Assembly: GCA_004352715.1 (NCBI GenBank)
Contig: SCFE01000090.1
Span: forward strand, 1,710,327-1,774,326
Length of the DNA: 64,000 nt
From: Hofstenia miamia
Lineage: Eukaryota; Xenacoelomorpha; Acoela
Reading direction: 5' to 3'
Position 1 is the stretch's first letter. Each line of letters starts with the position of its first letter. Below are positions 22,710 to 33,284 of the stretch, piece after piece. Made by a program: the position numbers and the translations under genes. The notes under the pieces are model-generated. The model saw only the letters and a program-made list of their open reading frames with translations, was not told the DNA's origin and did not search any database.

Positions 22710-23990
22710 TTACTTGTCGTAATATGCTTCTTCTTCTCTGATCATATTGATTTGTTTTTTGCATTCATCCTTCCTGTTACCCTTTTGTCCACAAGTGTAG
22801 CATTTTATGTCTCTTTCTCTTACCTTTTTGGATTTCCCATTCTTGTTCTTTATACTGATGAATTTTTCTGCTTTCTTCTCCTTGTATGCCTTAGTGTTCC
22901 CTATCTGCATTTTGTAGTTGTTTCTATATTCCAATGGCTTTTCTTTATTCCTTATTGCCTTTTCATAGATTCGAGCATTATTCTCTATTGTTGTCTGCAT
23001 GTCTATGGCTTTCCTGATCATTTTCTCCAGTTTATTGTCTATGTCACACTTAATCTTGAATTGCGTATGAATGTTCTCTGGCATACCTTTGCAGATATGA
23101 GAAAAAAGGTCATACTTGGAATATGTACTTTCCCTTCAACTGAGTGTCAATAATCATTCTATCTGTTGGATATAATTTTGGATATTGTCCATCTTCCACA
23201 TTTTTGTATATTTTAGTATGATTTGATATTGGTTTTTAAAGCTTTCATTTTGGTAGAGGTCTACAAAGGCTCTGATTAGTAGTTTGTAATTTCGTTTCAT
23301 ATCTGTGTCAAGGAGTAAGTAGTGTTGAGAGGCTGCCTCTGTTAAATATAGTGGGATCCTTGCAGCTGCTGCCCTTTGGTTCACTTTCCTCTCCACCATC
23401 ATAATCTTGAACATTTGTAGCCATTCCAGAAATGTCAGATTGTAGCTGTCCACTTTCCCATTAAATTTTGGCAGAGTTGCCTTACATGGTATTGTATCAC
23501 TATGACTATTTTCCAGTAGAATTGAGTCTTCATACATCAGTTTCTTTTGTCTAGTCATTTGTTCACTATTTGTGAGTTGACTTGTCACCACTCTCATTAT
23601 CTTGTTGATGATTTTCGTTTTTCTTCTTCTTCTTCTTCTTCTTTTTCTCTGAAATATTTTTTGAAATTTGTGGGTGATGCTTGTAAGCTCCTTTCCTCTC
23701 TCTGTTTGATTGTTCTTTCATATCTTGCTGTCCCTTTCAGATTTTCGTATTCATTTTCTCATAGTTTTTTCAGCTTCCATCTCAGATCCTCTATCTCTCT
23801 CTTCTGATTTTCATGGTCTTCATCTCTGTCCAACTCTGTTGATCTAAGTTTGTCTTTAAGCTGTTTGATCTCTTGAGCTTGAATATCATTATCAAGGATT
23901 AATTGCCTATTTGCATCTTCCAACTGCTCACATATCTTCTCCCATTTCTGGTTCTGTTCTTGAAAAACTTTTTTTTACTGTGCCCGCTGA
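22710..23990 (-). pseudogene. Gypsy copy B gag
   Basis: Coiled coil at about 23990-23610 with a Lys run encoded by a (TTC)n tract near 23620-23645. Capsid-like frame 23597-23154 contains LPKFNGKVDSYNLTFLEWLQMF and a leucine/tyrosine-rich helix region. Nucleocapsid frame 23084-22710 has CYTCGQKGNRKDEC, a knuckle whose His is Asn. Start codon not determined. Confidence 0.7.
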
Positions 23991-24001
23991 TTTTTTTTTT
24001 T

Positions 24002-24060
24002 AGCATCATCCCAAATTTAACAGGGATTTTTTTTAGCATCATCCCAAATTTAACAGGGAA
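24002..24060. repeat. 33-bp tandem duplication
   Basis: AGCATCATCCCAAATTTAAC plus CAGGGA-like tail occurs at 24002 and again at 24035, separated by a T run. It lies just outside copy B gag and before the N gap. Confidence 0.9.
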
Positions 24061-24154
24061 AAAACTGCAAAAGTCACAGAAAAGACTAAAATCAAAAAAG
24101 AGTTAATTAAAAAATATTTCAAACAAATTGTTTCTATGATTTTAGATTAATTTT

Positions 24155-25154
24155 NNNNNNNNNNNNNNNNNNNNNNNNNNNNNNNNNNNNNNNNNNNNNN
24201 NNNNNNNNNNNNNNNNNNNNNNNNNNNNNNNNNNNNNNNNNNNNNNNNNNNNNNNNNNNNNNNNNNNNNNNNNNNNNNNNNNNNNNNNNNNNNNNNNNNN
24301 NNNNNNNNNNNNNNNNNNNNNNNNNNNNNNNNNNNNNNNNNNNNNNNNNNNNNNNNNNNNNNNNNNNNNNNNNNNNNNNNNNNNNNNNNNNNNNNNNNNN
24401 NNNNNNNNNNNNNNNNNNNNNNNNNNNNNNNNNNNNNNNNNNNNNNNNNNNNNNNNNNNNNNNNNNNNNNNNNNNNNNNNNNNNNNNNNNNNNNNNNNNN
24501 NNNNNNNNNNNNNNNNNNNNNNNNNNNNNNNNNNNNNNNNNNNNNNNNNNNNNNNNNNNNNNNNNNNNNNNNNNNNNNNNNNNNNNNNNNNNNNNNNNNN
24601 NNNNNNNNNNNNNNNNNNNNNNNNNNNNNNNNNNNNNNNNNNNNNNNNNNNNNNNNNNNNNNNNNNNNNNNNNNNNNNNNNNNNNNNNNNNNNNNNNNNN
24701 NNNNNNNNNNNNNNNNNNNNNNNNNNNNNNNNNNNNNNNNNNNNNNNNNNNNNNNNNNNNNNNNNNNNNNNNNNNNNNNNNNNNNNNNNNNNNNNNNNNN
24801 NNNNNNNNNNNNNNNNNNNNNNNNNNNNNNNNNNNNNNNNNNNNNNNNNNNNNNNNNNNNNNNNNNNNNNNNNNNNNNNNNNNNNNNNNNNNNNNNNNNN
24901 NNNNNNNNNNNNNNNNNNNNNNNNNNNNNNNNNNNNNNNNNNNNNNNNNNNNNNNNNNNNNNNNNNNNNNNNNNNNNNNNNNNNNNNNNNNNNNNNNNNN
25001 NNNNNNNNNNNNNNNNNNNNNNNNNNNNNNNNNNNNNNNNNNNNNNNNNNNNNNNNNNNNNNNNNNNNNNNNNNNNNNNNNNNNNNNNNNNNNNNNNNNN
25101 NNNNNNNNNNNNNNNNNNNNNNNNNNNNNNNNNNNNNNNNNNNNNNNNNNNNNN
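24155..25154. other. Assembly gap (1,000 N)
   Basis: Exactly 1,000 N, probably an arbitrary-length scaffold gap. The expected 5' LTR of gypsy copy B would lie in or near it. Confidence 0.99.
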
Positions 25155-25890
25155 TATATATATAGATGCATAAAAAGTAAACTCGCGAAGCTATTTTGCA
25201 GAAAGAAAATTTAGGTTATTAATCACTTTGGTAAGTTGGTACTTTTTTTGGTTGGTATTTTTTTCGTTCTATAAGATCTCAAATTTTCCAAATTTCTCTC
25301 AGAATGGACAGCAGCATTTGATCAAATGAAAAAATTGAATGAGGATTTTAGGGTCAAAACTAAGTTTATATTTAAAGACAAGCTTAATAAACAATACCTA
25401 AATATAAAAATTTGTGAAATTATTCTTTTCAGAAGTCTATAATTATACCAGTACCATGATTCTAATATAAATTATGAAAGAATTCGTTATGAAAGAGTAC
25501 TAAAGCCTTTTTTCATTCAATAAAATCTAAAATCTCATAAATTTCTCTCAAAATGAACATTTTCAAGTAATTTTTCTAAGGGAGATGTATCTATTAAATA
25601 ATTATTCCGGAAGGATTTGAGATAAATTTGGAAAATTTGAGATATTCAAGAATGAACAAAAAGTACCCACTACTTTTTTACATTTTAACAGCAATGACAA
25701 GATGAGCAAAAATCAATAACTTTAAATAGATAGTCAAAATTTCATCATGTGTCCATTAAAATATTTATGTGAATAATTTTCATGAAATCAAGTATAATAT
25801 TTCATCATCTAGAATAGATTACAAATTAATAAAAAACTGGTTTTTATGTCAAAGACTAAATTTTGATGTCCCTTTTGATGTATTCACTAC
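25155..25890. repeat. Non-coding AT-rich DNA with an inverted repeat
   Basis: No coding frame is supported. A segment near 25265-25303 (ATCTCAAATTTTCCAAATTT core) recurs in reverse complement near 25610-25655, with a weaker direct copy near 25525-25555. The arms are about 28 bp and enclose about 310 bp, compatible with a small foldback element. Confidence 0.5.
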
Positions 25891-26076
25891 TGTAACATCA
25901 GTCAGTAGTTGTTGTTATTTATCAGCCAGATCACACACTTTTCTTATTTGCTAGTTGTTTTCATGTTTGTAAATATTGTAAATACGCATTGTATATAAGA
26001 CACCCAAGCATTTGTAAATGGAGAAATAGTTTCACAGTGTTCTCTTGTTTGCTAGAATCACTCCAGTGATTCTACA
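25891..26076 (+). mobile_element. Putative solo LTR, 186 bp, TSD CTAC
   Basis: Starts TGTAACATCAG and ends GATTCTACA, flanked by CTAC on both sides (25887-25890 and 26077-26080). A TATATAA box lies at 25992-25998, giving about 75 bp of R/U5-like sequence after it. No coding sequence adjoins it, so a solo LTR is the simplest reading. Confidence 0.6.
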
Positions 26077-26488
26077 CTACCTATGTTTCATTCTTGCTTA
26101 ATTTTTGTTCATTTAATTTGCTATGTTGATTTCAAGGTTCTGTATGCCAGTAAGAATCACCAAACTGTAACATAAGAAACATTAACATTGGTTCTGGGCA
26201 ATATTTTCAAAATCCAAAAATATTGAAAAGTACAACTATACAACTAATTATGGAAACTATGAAGAATATATGTTTATGCATTAAATTGTGATTAAATACA
26301 TTTAGCTGTTTATGAAAACTTTAAATTTTCTAATAAATTTGTTACAATCCAATAAGGGCAGTTGTGAAGATTAAGGATTTGGGAAAGTTTGGTTTGGGAA
26401 TTTGGAAACTTAAAATGGTTTAATATCAATATCAAAATTTGGGAAAGTTTGTGAACTTTAATCAAAATGTTATTCTTTATTGATATAT
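26077..26488. other. Non-coding AT-rich interval
   Basis: No gene seen. A short motif, ATTTGGGAAAGTTTG, occurs near 26368 and again near 26437. Confidence 0.4.
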
Positions 26489-27639
26489 TGTAGCATCTGC
26501 TACCAAGTGTCAAGGTAGGTTAAATGGTTCTTTTAAACTATTGTCTTCCTTCAACCGTGGGTAGGGATGTACTCATGTTAGCTATTTCATGTATATATTT
26601 CTGCTATCTTTCTTATAACCAAAATAACTGAATACTATTTAGGTACTCTGCCATCATAGCTCTGCTCCATAGATGATGTTCCTGTGGCCTCTGGCCAACT
26701 CTGATCTCTGCATCAATTCTTTTGTGTTTCCATAGCTGATCTAGGTGGCTTTGAACCTCAGCTCAACAAAGTTCTTAAGTGTTCCCTATCCTAGCTCAGT
26801 TTAGTTCTCAATGTAAATTGTAACTGACTTAAACTCAATTTGTATCATGTACTTAATTCACTTCACAACCTTGCAATGTCACTAGCTGCTTAATATTTAT
26901 CACTTTAGCCATTACCAAAAACTATTGGCTTTAATTAAGTTAAAATAATTAAGTTACTTAATAACTTGCAGCTTCCTACCTTACATATAAATAACATAAT
27001 ACATGCTTGGTCACTTTATCAGTCTATTATAGGTCACCTAAGTCTATTACATAAAATATGTATAACCTACGTTGGGCTATCCAGCCCTTTCTTAATTATG
27101 TTGATTATTGATTACATGCAAATGATCAAATCGATAGCCAGCTAAACAGAGAAAAACTCCTATTTGTACACCTAACGTAAATGCAGGTTAATGGTTTGGA
27201 TCAAGAACCCTCGAGTCGCTCCCAATATGTTTCCAAACCACTACTACTGCATTTACTGTTTAGCTTGACATTCTGTATTAAATAATCAAACTGATATAAA
27301 ATCTAAGAATAAGATTTTCAAAGAATTTACTTCAATAATTTCCAAATTGATTTACACTCTATTTATAGTTAACTTGAAAAAGTACCTGTTGTTTGAAATT
27401 CAAATTTAATTCATCTGCCAAAATGGCTGAAAATAGTGGAAGCAAAATTGCCCCTTTTGTTTTGTCAAATTTGACGACAAGTACTAATTTGCTATATTAT
27501 TAATTGGTTGCGTTTTTACAAAGATAATTTCTGATAATTAAACTTAAATTGTTTTTCTAAATAATCATTTGATCTTAGTTTTGACTAATAATTTGTTCTT
27601 CTTTCTTCATTAGCAGCAATTTCTTTGGATTATGCTACA
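26489..27639. mobile_element. 1.15-kb LTR-like unit, inverted relative to 10032-11158
   Basis: Ends TGTAGCATCTGC and GATTATGCTACA. It is the reverse complement relative of 10032-11158 over its full length. No target duplication is visible, unlike the copy in gypsy A. The first ~200 bases share blocks such as GTGGGTAGGGAT and CTATTTAGGT with the 202-bp LTRs, linking all of these to one family. Confidence 0.7.
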
Positions 27640-27679
27640 CAAAGACCCTAGAATCAATCTCATGATGGAATAAGACCAT

Positions 27680-28087
27680 TACTAAACACAAGTCATTTAG
27701 CTTGACATTGTATTAAATAATCAAACCATATCTATAGAACAATGTAAGAATTCCAAATAAAATTCTTTATCAATTGCTTACTGTAAATTTTATCTATTTA
27801 TAGTAATTTTGGAAAAGTACTTTTTGATTTTAAATTTATACTCTTTGTCTGTGAAAATGGTGGCTAAAAATAATCAAAGCAACTTTGCCCCCTCAGTTTT
27901 GCCAAAAGTATTATTATCAATAGATACTAATCTCCCATAGTTGACACTTGTTTTTACTTGGTTGCATAAGACAAATTAATCTAAACTGATCATATAATTT
28001 TACAATATTTCTAAACATAATTTGTCTTCAATCTCATTCTCTTTCTAAATCAACATTAGCATGTTGATTCATTTGGATGATGCTACA
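27680..28087. mobile_element. Partial LTR-like unit at the right end of the composite
   Basis: About 400 bp related to the last ~385 bp of 26489-27639 (shared TTTAGCTTGACATT and the GATGCTACA end). It forms the right terminus of the composite insertion next to the TTTA duplication. Confidence 0.6.
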
Positions 28088-28091
28088 TTTA

Positions 28092-29580
28092 TATATATAT
28101 ATACCAAAATTTAATTTATCATTTTCTAAGAATTTATTAATTTTATCATGTATAGTATAAACTGGAATTTGATCTTCATTTTTGCAATGTGCAGAAGAAT
28201 AGCACTTACATATATCTATACAAACTACTGAATTATAAGAGGACTCTATGAATTCATGTGAACACCATTGTAGTTCCTTAGGGTAAAAATCATCTAATAT
28301 CTGCTTTGTTAGAACATAATATTGTGATTCTGCAATGTACCCATTTTGTTGTTAAAATACATTATTAGCAAGTCTTGTATAAGATTGATTTGACCAAATG
28401 AAATTATAGGTTTTGTAAATTTCAAATAATTTATTACATATCAGTCTTCACTCATCATATGATTCATTTAAAACTATCATATTTGAATTGTGATCTAAAA
28501 ATCCATTTAGAATACCTCTATTATTCCAATGGATATAATCTATTTAGTAACAGAAATTTTCTGTATAGAACTGCAAAGCCTCCACAATACTAACACATTC
28601 AGGTAATACAATAACAAAATTCTCTTGTTTAATGTGCTTAAGACCTTCCACCTGACTTAATTTTATAATTTTCTCATGCCTATTTGATCATTTTCATACT
28701 TTCAAATATTTTGAAAGGTTATCAGTACCTCCTCAATTAGCTTGCAGTCAATTTTAAATCCTTGTCTAAAATTGGAAAGAAATGATTATCTTTTACAATA
28801 TATGCTAATGTTATATCTGAGGAAGTATTTTTATATGAAATAAACTTTCTATACATTGGGTCAAAAGCATGAATGCTAACATTTTTGTGACAAGCTTCAA
28901 GCCAGTTTACTAATTCATTTGAAGATATCATTGGACCATTTAATACAAATTTATACTGTTCAGTTCTTCAAATATCTTTTATGTATCCCTTAAATCCCTG
29001 GTTATCTTTAACTTGGTGCCAAATATAATCTAAAACACATTCATTATTTTCATTATTTTTAAGGTCTGAATTATATCAAAATTGACATTAATAAGTGTCT
29101 TCCCATTTTATGATCTTGAATATTTTTTCTTTTGAAATAATAATTTTAAAACCTAATTGAGTAATTGTTTCATGTAAAGATAACTTTTCATCTGTAGTTT
29201 TCAAAATTGTATACAAAGCAAATTTGGACATGTTTTCATTATTTAAATTTTGAGGCATTAAAACATTTATTGGACCAAAAATAAAATTCCACTGTTGTTT
29301 TGTTTTATTATCAATTAAATCAAGACCAAATTTCCTTTGTAATTGCTTAAAACATGCTTTTTAAATAAATTTGGGCTATGCCTTTTGTTTTCATCTATTT
29401 TATATTACAGTACAGATACAGCTTTCTTTGGATAGTCAATTATATTTTTTGGGGTTATTCTTTTTGAAAATCCTTTTATATACTTTATCAGATCTTTTTT
29501 TAAATGGAAATACGCCTATATAATTCTTTGAAAATTTTCTATTTTCATTTTTTGGTAAATGCTGTTAAAATTTTTTGCCA
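28092..29580 (-). pseudogene. P2 family-B DNA polymerase, N-terminal part with motif A
   Basis: Minus-strand start at ATG 29578-29580, only 43 bp from the divergent ATG at 29624. Coding is readable in shifting frames for about 496 residues; the longest open piece is 28931-28737. Near 28225-28190 is a VVCIDICKCYSS segment fitting PolB motif A (D-x2-S/K-x-Y-x-S). The frame then runs to the TTTA duplication at 28088-28091 and continues on the far side of the retroelement at 7265. The sequence differs clearly from the P1 polymerase at 34297-36752. Several stops and frameshifts are present. Confidence 0.6.
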
Positions 29581-29623
29581 TCTTTCTATATATGTAAAAG
29601 AGACAAAATATTTTTATAATAGT

Positions 29624-29748
29624 ATGTCCAAAGGAAGTTATAAAATACATAGTAGATAACTTTGAAATACAAAAATTTAAACCCTGTGATTCTCAAGGCT
29701 TGTTTAGCTTACCAACATCTTTATATGGTTAATTTGGATAAACACATT
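29624..29748 (+). pseudogene. P2 divergent gene, 5' part (split by Polinton P1)
   Basis: Starts ATG at 29624 (MSKGSYKIHS) and continues with two frame changes to the CACATT at 29743-29748. The frame in use at the end (HLYMVNLDKH) is the frame that resumes at 45901 beyond P1, so the two parts are one gene. Function unknown; its place beside polB suggests a structural or late gene of P2. Confidence 0.55.
29743..29748. repeat. Left 6-bp target duplication of Polinton P1 (CACATT)
   Basis: CACATT here and at 45895-45900 directly flank the inverted ends. Polintons make 6-bp duplications. Confidence 0.9.
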
Positions 29749-29950
29749 AGTAGTAAGAAGTGCACAAGATGACATGGATATTTTAACCTTTGTGATGTAT
29801 ATAATGTAATTGTGTACTTTGGCCACCTGTGTATCTCTGACGTCATTGGAACATATTCTCTTTTTTTTTAGAGGTTGAGGAATTTTCAAAAATCCCATGA
29901 GATTGTTGCAATCTATTGTTTAAAATGTAACCAATTTTTTTATTCATATA
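29749..29950 (+). repeat. P1 left terminal inverted repeat
   Basis: About 200 bp matching the right arm in reverse complement, including blocks around TCTCTGACGTCATTGGAAC and TAAAATGTAACCAATTTTTT. Confidence 0.88.
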
Positions 29951-30600
29951 CATTTTTGGAATTACATAATTAATAAGTATTTTCAAACATAAATAATTTT
30001 TTGTTATTGAGGGTAATAAATACATATCATGCATGTCAATTGCAAAATATAAACTTTTTTAATCAATACATATTTTCAAGTAAAAATAATTTTTAAAATA
30101 TAAATACATGATTTCACAGAGGAATACTCTCACCATACAGAGAAAATGAACATTTATAAATAATAAATTTATTTACAAAGAAAATATAAAATGCACTAAT
30201 AAATGATAAAGTTCATATAGTGAATTTCATCTACTGTTGAATGAACAATGATAATATTTGCCATAACTTCATTGGTGAATGGGGGAGAAAGATACAAAGA
30301 AACATTCCAAGATAGACATTCTTCTTTTAACACTAGAACAGCCGATGTATGAATATACCTCGAACAGCCAAGATGGGTCATTTGACCCTATCATACAATA
30401 CAAGGCTTAGACAACTATATTTATTTAATGAAATTGACATAACGTAAAAATTACACAATATTTATCCAATGATTTTATTACTTTCGACATCTGATGATTT
30501 CATGACGTCATTACTGTCAATTATGACGAAATCATAGTTTTGACGTATTTGTACTTGAAGTACTCTTTGTATATTGTTATACTTACAAGTTCTTGCAATC

Positions 30601-32152
30601 ATGAATAGACGTATCACAGCTGAAAAAGCCATCGAATATTTTACAAATCTAGATGAGGATGATAGTGGTGATGAATCAGAAAGCAGCACTGAATCCGAAA
30701 CTGCTGATAAATGCCAAAATACTGTAGATGATGATTATGTTGTCAATAACGAAGACGAGAGTGATGGAGATATCGAAGATATTACAGAAACTCAGTATAG
30801 TATAGATGAAGCAAGTGACACGCCAAATACTATATCAAAGGATGGAACTAATTGGATCACCGTTACTAGTGGACCAGTAGGAAGATTACCTGCTCATAAT
30901 ATTTTCAGAGCTAAACAGGGACCTAGTCCATATTGCAGAAATATCAAATCTCCAGTGGACGCATGGCGTCTTCTAATAGACGACGGTTGTTTACGCCATA
31001 TTTTGAACTGTACGAATGACTTTGCTCGAAATAAAAATGTTCAAAAATTATTCACAATAGAAGAAATAGACGGATTTATTGGTTTACTTTTTATGCGAGG
31101 ACTTATGAATCAAAATACTTTCCCTCTTGATTTACTCTGGTCAAATGAGTATGGATCGAATATTTTCATCAATACAATGTCAAGGAATNNNNNNNNNNNN
31201 NNNNNNNNNNNNNNNNNNNNNNNNNNNNNNNNNNNNNNNNNNNNNNNNNNNNNNNNNNNNNNNNNNNNNNNNNNNNNNNNNNNNNNNNNNNNNNNNNNNN
31301 NNNNNNNNNNNNNNNNNNNNNNNNNNNNNNNNNNNNNNNNNNNNNNNNNNNNNNNNNNNNNNNNNNNNNNNNNNNNNNNNNNNNNNNNNNNNNNNNNNNN
31401 NNNNNNNNNNNNNNNNNNNNNNNNNNNNNNNNNNNNNNNNNNNNNNNNNNNNNNNNNNNNNNNNNNNNNNNNNNNNNNNNNNNNNNNNNNNNNNNNNNNN
31501 NNNNNNNNNNNNNNNNNNNNNNNNNNNNNNNNNNNNNNNNNNNNNNNNNNNNNNNNNNNNNNNNNNNNNNNNNNNNNNNNNNNNNNNNNNNNNNNNNNNN
31601 NNNNNNNNNNNNNNNNNNNNNNNNNNNNNNNNNNNNNNNNNNNNNNNNNNNNNNNNNNNNNNNNNNNNNNNNNNNNNNNNNNNNNNNNNNNNNNNNNNNN
31701 NNNNNNNNNNNNNNNNNNNNNNNNNNNNNNNNNNNNNNNNNNNNNNNNNNNNNNNNNNNNNNNNNNNNNNNNNNNNNNNNNNNNNNNNNNNNNNNNNNNN
31801 NNNNNNNNNNNNNNNNNNNNNNNNNNNNNNNNNNNNNNNNNNNNNNNNNNNNNNNNNNNNNNNNNNNNNNNNNNNNNNNNNNNNNNNNNNNNNNNNNNGG
31901 GAATTTTTGCTACAGTTGTCTCGGGAACTTACTGACAAGCTTCGAAAAAAGAGGTCAGAGAAGGATATCACTAACGCACAATCACATTCTTTGAATAAAC
32001 GTATTCGTTGTGAAGTACGCAGTCACTGTAAAAGGAATAAGACTTCTACTCTCTGTATAGCCTGTAACAAACCCACGTGTGGGAACTGTATGGCTAAAAT
32101 CTGCAGTAAATGCAAACAATCAACAAGATTACACTGTTGTCCTACATGTTGA
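30601..32152 (+). CDS. piggyBac-type transposase (internal gap)
   Basis: Start chosen at ATG 30601 (MNRRITAEKAIEYF), since upstream residues of the longer frame fall in promoter-like DNA. The N-terminus is acidic (Asp/Glu/Ser-rich to about residue 85). The start of the DDE_Tnp_1_7 domain follows: SPVDAWRLLIDD, TIEEIDGFIGLLFMRGL, DLLWSNEYG. N at 31189-31898 hides the catalytic Asp residues. The C-terminal part (31899-32152) has a cysteine-rich domain with C-x2-C pairs (CIACNKPTCGNCMAKICSKC), the piggyBac zinc-binding tail. The 5' and 3' parts are in different frames across the gap, so either the gap size is wrong or a frameshift lies within it. The observed ends are intact. Confidence 0.88.
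31189..31898. other. Assembly gap (710 N) inside the transposase
   Basis: N run removing the catalytic core of the piggyBac transposase. Confidence 0.99.
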
Positions 32153-32516
32153 GTTATTGAATTTTTATTTGCTAAACTAGTTAAGAATTGAAATAAATTT
32201 TGATTTTGTTACACTATGAATTATTGTAAGTAGTTTAAAATTCTATCATAAAAAGTTGATGTTGCTATATTTATCATGTTTATAAATACTACAAAATATA
32301 TAGGGTCAATTGACCCGCTCTGGCTGTTAAAGTGATATCTGATCATAACGTCTATAAGAAGAAATCGATAATTACTGGATTAGTACATTTTTGTTCATCA
32401 TCCAAAAATATGAAAAGTCACAAAGTTTCATAATTTTGTATGCAGTACTTTAGAAATAATGGAGCCGAATAAAGGTGAATGGGTCAAATGACCCACCTTG
32501 GCTGTTCTAGTGTTAA

Positions 32517-33284
32517 TAATGTTAGTTGACAATGCTAAAACATTCAATTAGTACAATAAAACAGAAATTAAAATAGTGACAACAGTTTCAATCTTTATAT
32601 ACACAGAAATAATGGAAAACAATCTGACATAACAATGAAAAACAATATGTGTTATTATAATGTAAAAGAATGCTTACCAAATAATTTTGTAGTTTTATCA
32701 CAGCATTGTTCTGCAAAGTGTATTAGCACATCATGATTTTCACAGATAATGTCTAAATTAATGGTTAATAAACAAGTCATTATTTAAAATGAGATGATGT
32801 TCACACTCAAAAACACATCAAAATTAAGAATTAAATGTGCAACAAAACAATGCTTTTATTTATGACAAAATATTCATACAAACTGTCATCACAGCATATT
32901 TACAAAAAACAGTGTTAGTCCATCCATCTAAAATAAACATTACTGTCTTTATTGAAATGTGTGCTAAATTTTTATACGAACGTTTATTTTGCAAGTGCAA
33001 TAAATGATCTAAATCAATAATGTAAAATTTTAAACAAAAGACATATATACCCTGCTGTGTATAATCAATTTTTCACAATGTTCACTTTTATTTTTAATTC
33101 ATTTGAATGATGAAACCTAAAGATAGGATAAAATGATAAAGAAAGCAATTATTTTTACATATCAAATGGGGATTAAATTTGTTATTTCAAAACTGTGTAA
33201 TATGATAATTTATTTGAGATTGCATTGAAGGGAATAAAACACTGCATACTCTAAACAAATACAGTTGTCGTGGTACTTTCATAA
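32517..33284. other. AT-rich P1 interval, nothing identified
   Basis: About 770 bp between the piggyBac end and the exon-like array. Only short stop-rich frames are present. Confidence 0.5.

Larger units (their letters stand above)
7270..28087 (-). mobile_element. 20.8-kb LTR-retroelement composite inserted in the P2 polymerase
   Basis: The left end is TGTAACATCC at 7270 and the right end is GATGATGCTACA at 28087, both TG...CA. Each is flanked by TTTA (7266-7269 and 28088-28091), a 4-bp target duplication. The P2 polymerase frame on the minus strand is continuous from one flank to the other when one TTTA is counted. Inside are gypsy copy B and copy A in the same minus orientation with one LTR between them, further LTR-like units at the right, and an N gap. 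Its present shape probably reflects one insertion followed by LTR recombination and later insertions. Confidence 0.75.
30331..32512 (+). mobile_element. piggyBac element, 2.18 kb, TTAA target
   Basis: TTAA at 30327-30330 and 32513-32516 flank inverted ends CACTAGAACAGCC / GGCTGTTCTAGTG. A palindrome of the type GGGTCAAATGACCC occurs just inside the left end (about 30374), at about 32302, and near the right end (about 32480). The element carries one transposase gene, interrupted by N. It sits in the left part of P1, so it arrived later. Confidence 0.92.

Noticed and set aside
24134-25171. A 345-residue frame spanning the 1-kb gap
   Set aside because: Almost all positions are N; there is no coding evidence.
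29749-29950. LTR rather than Polinton TIR
   Set aside because: The two arms are inverted, not direct, start with AG and have a 6-bp duplication.
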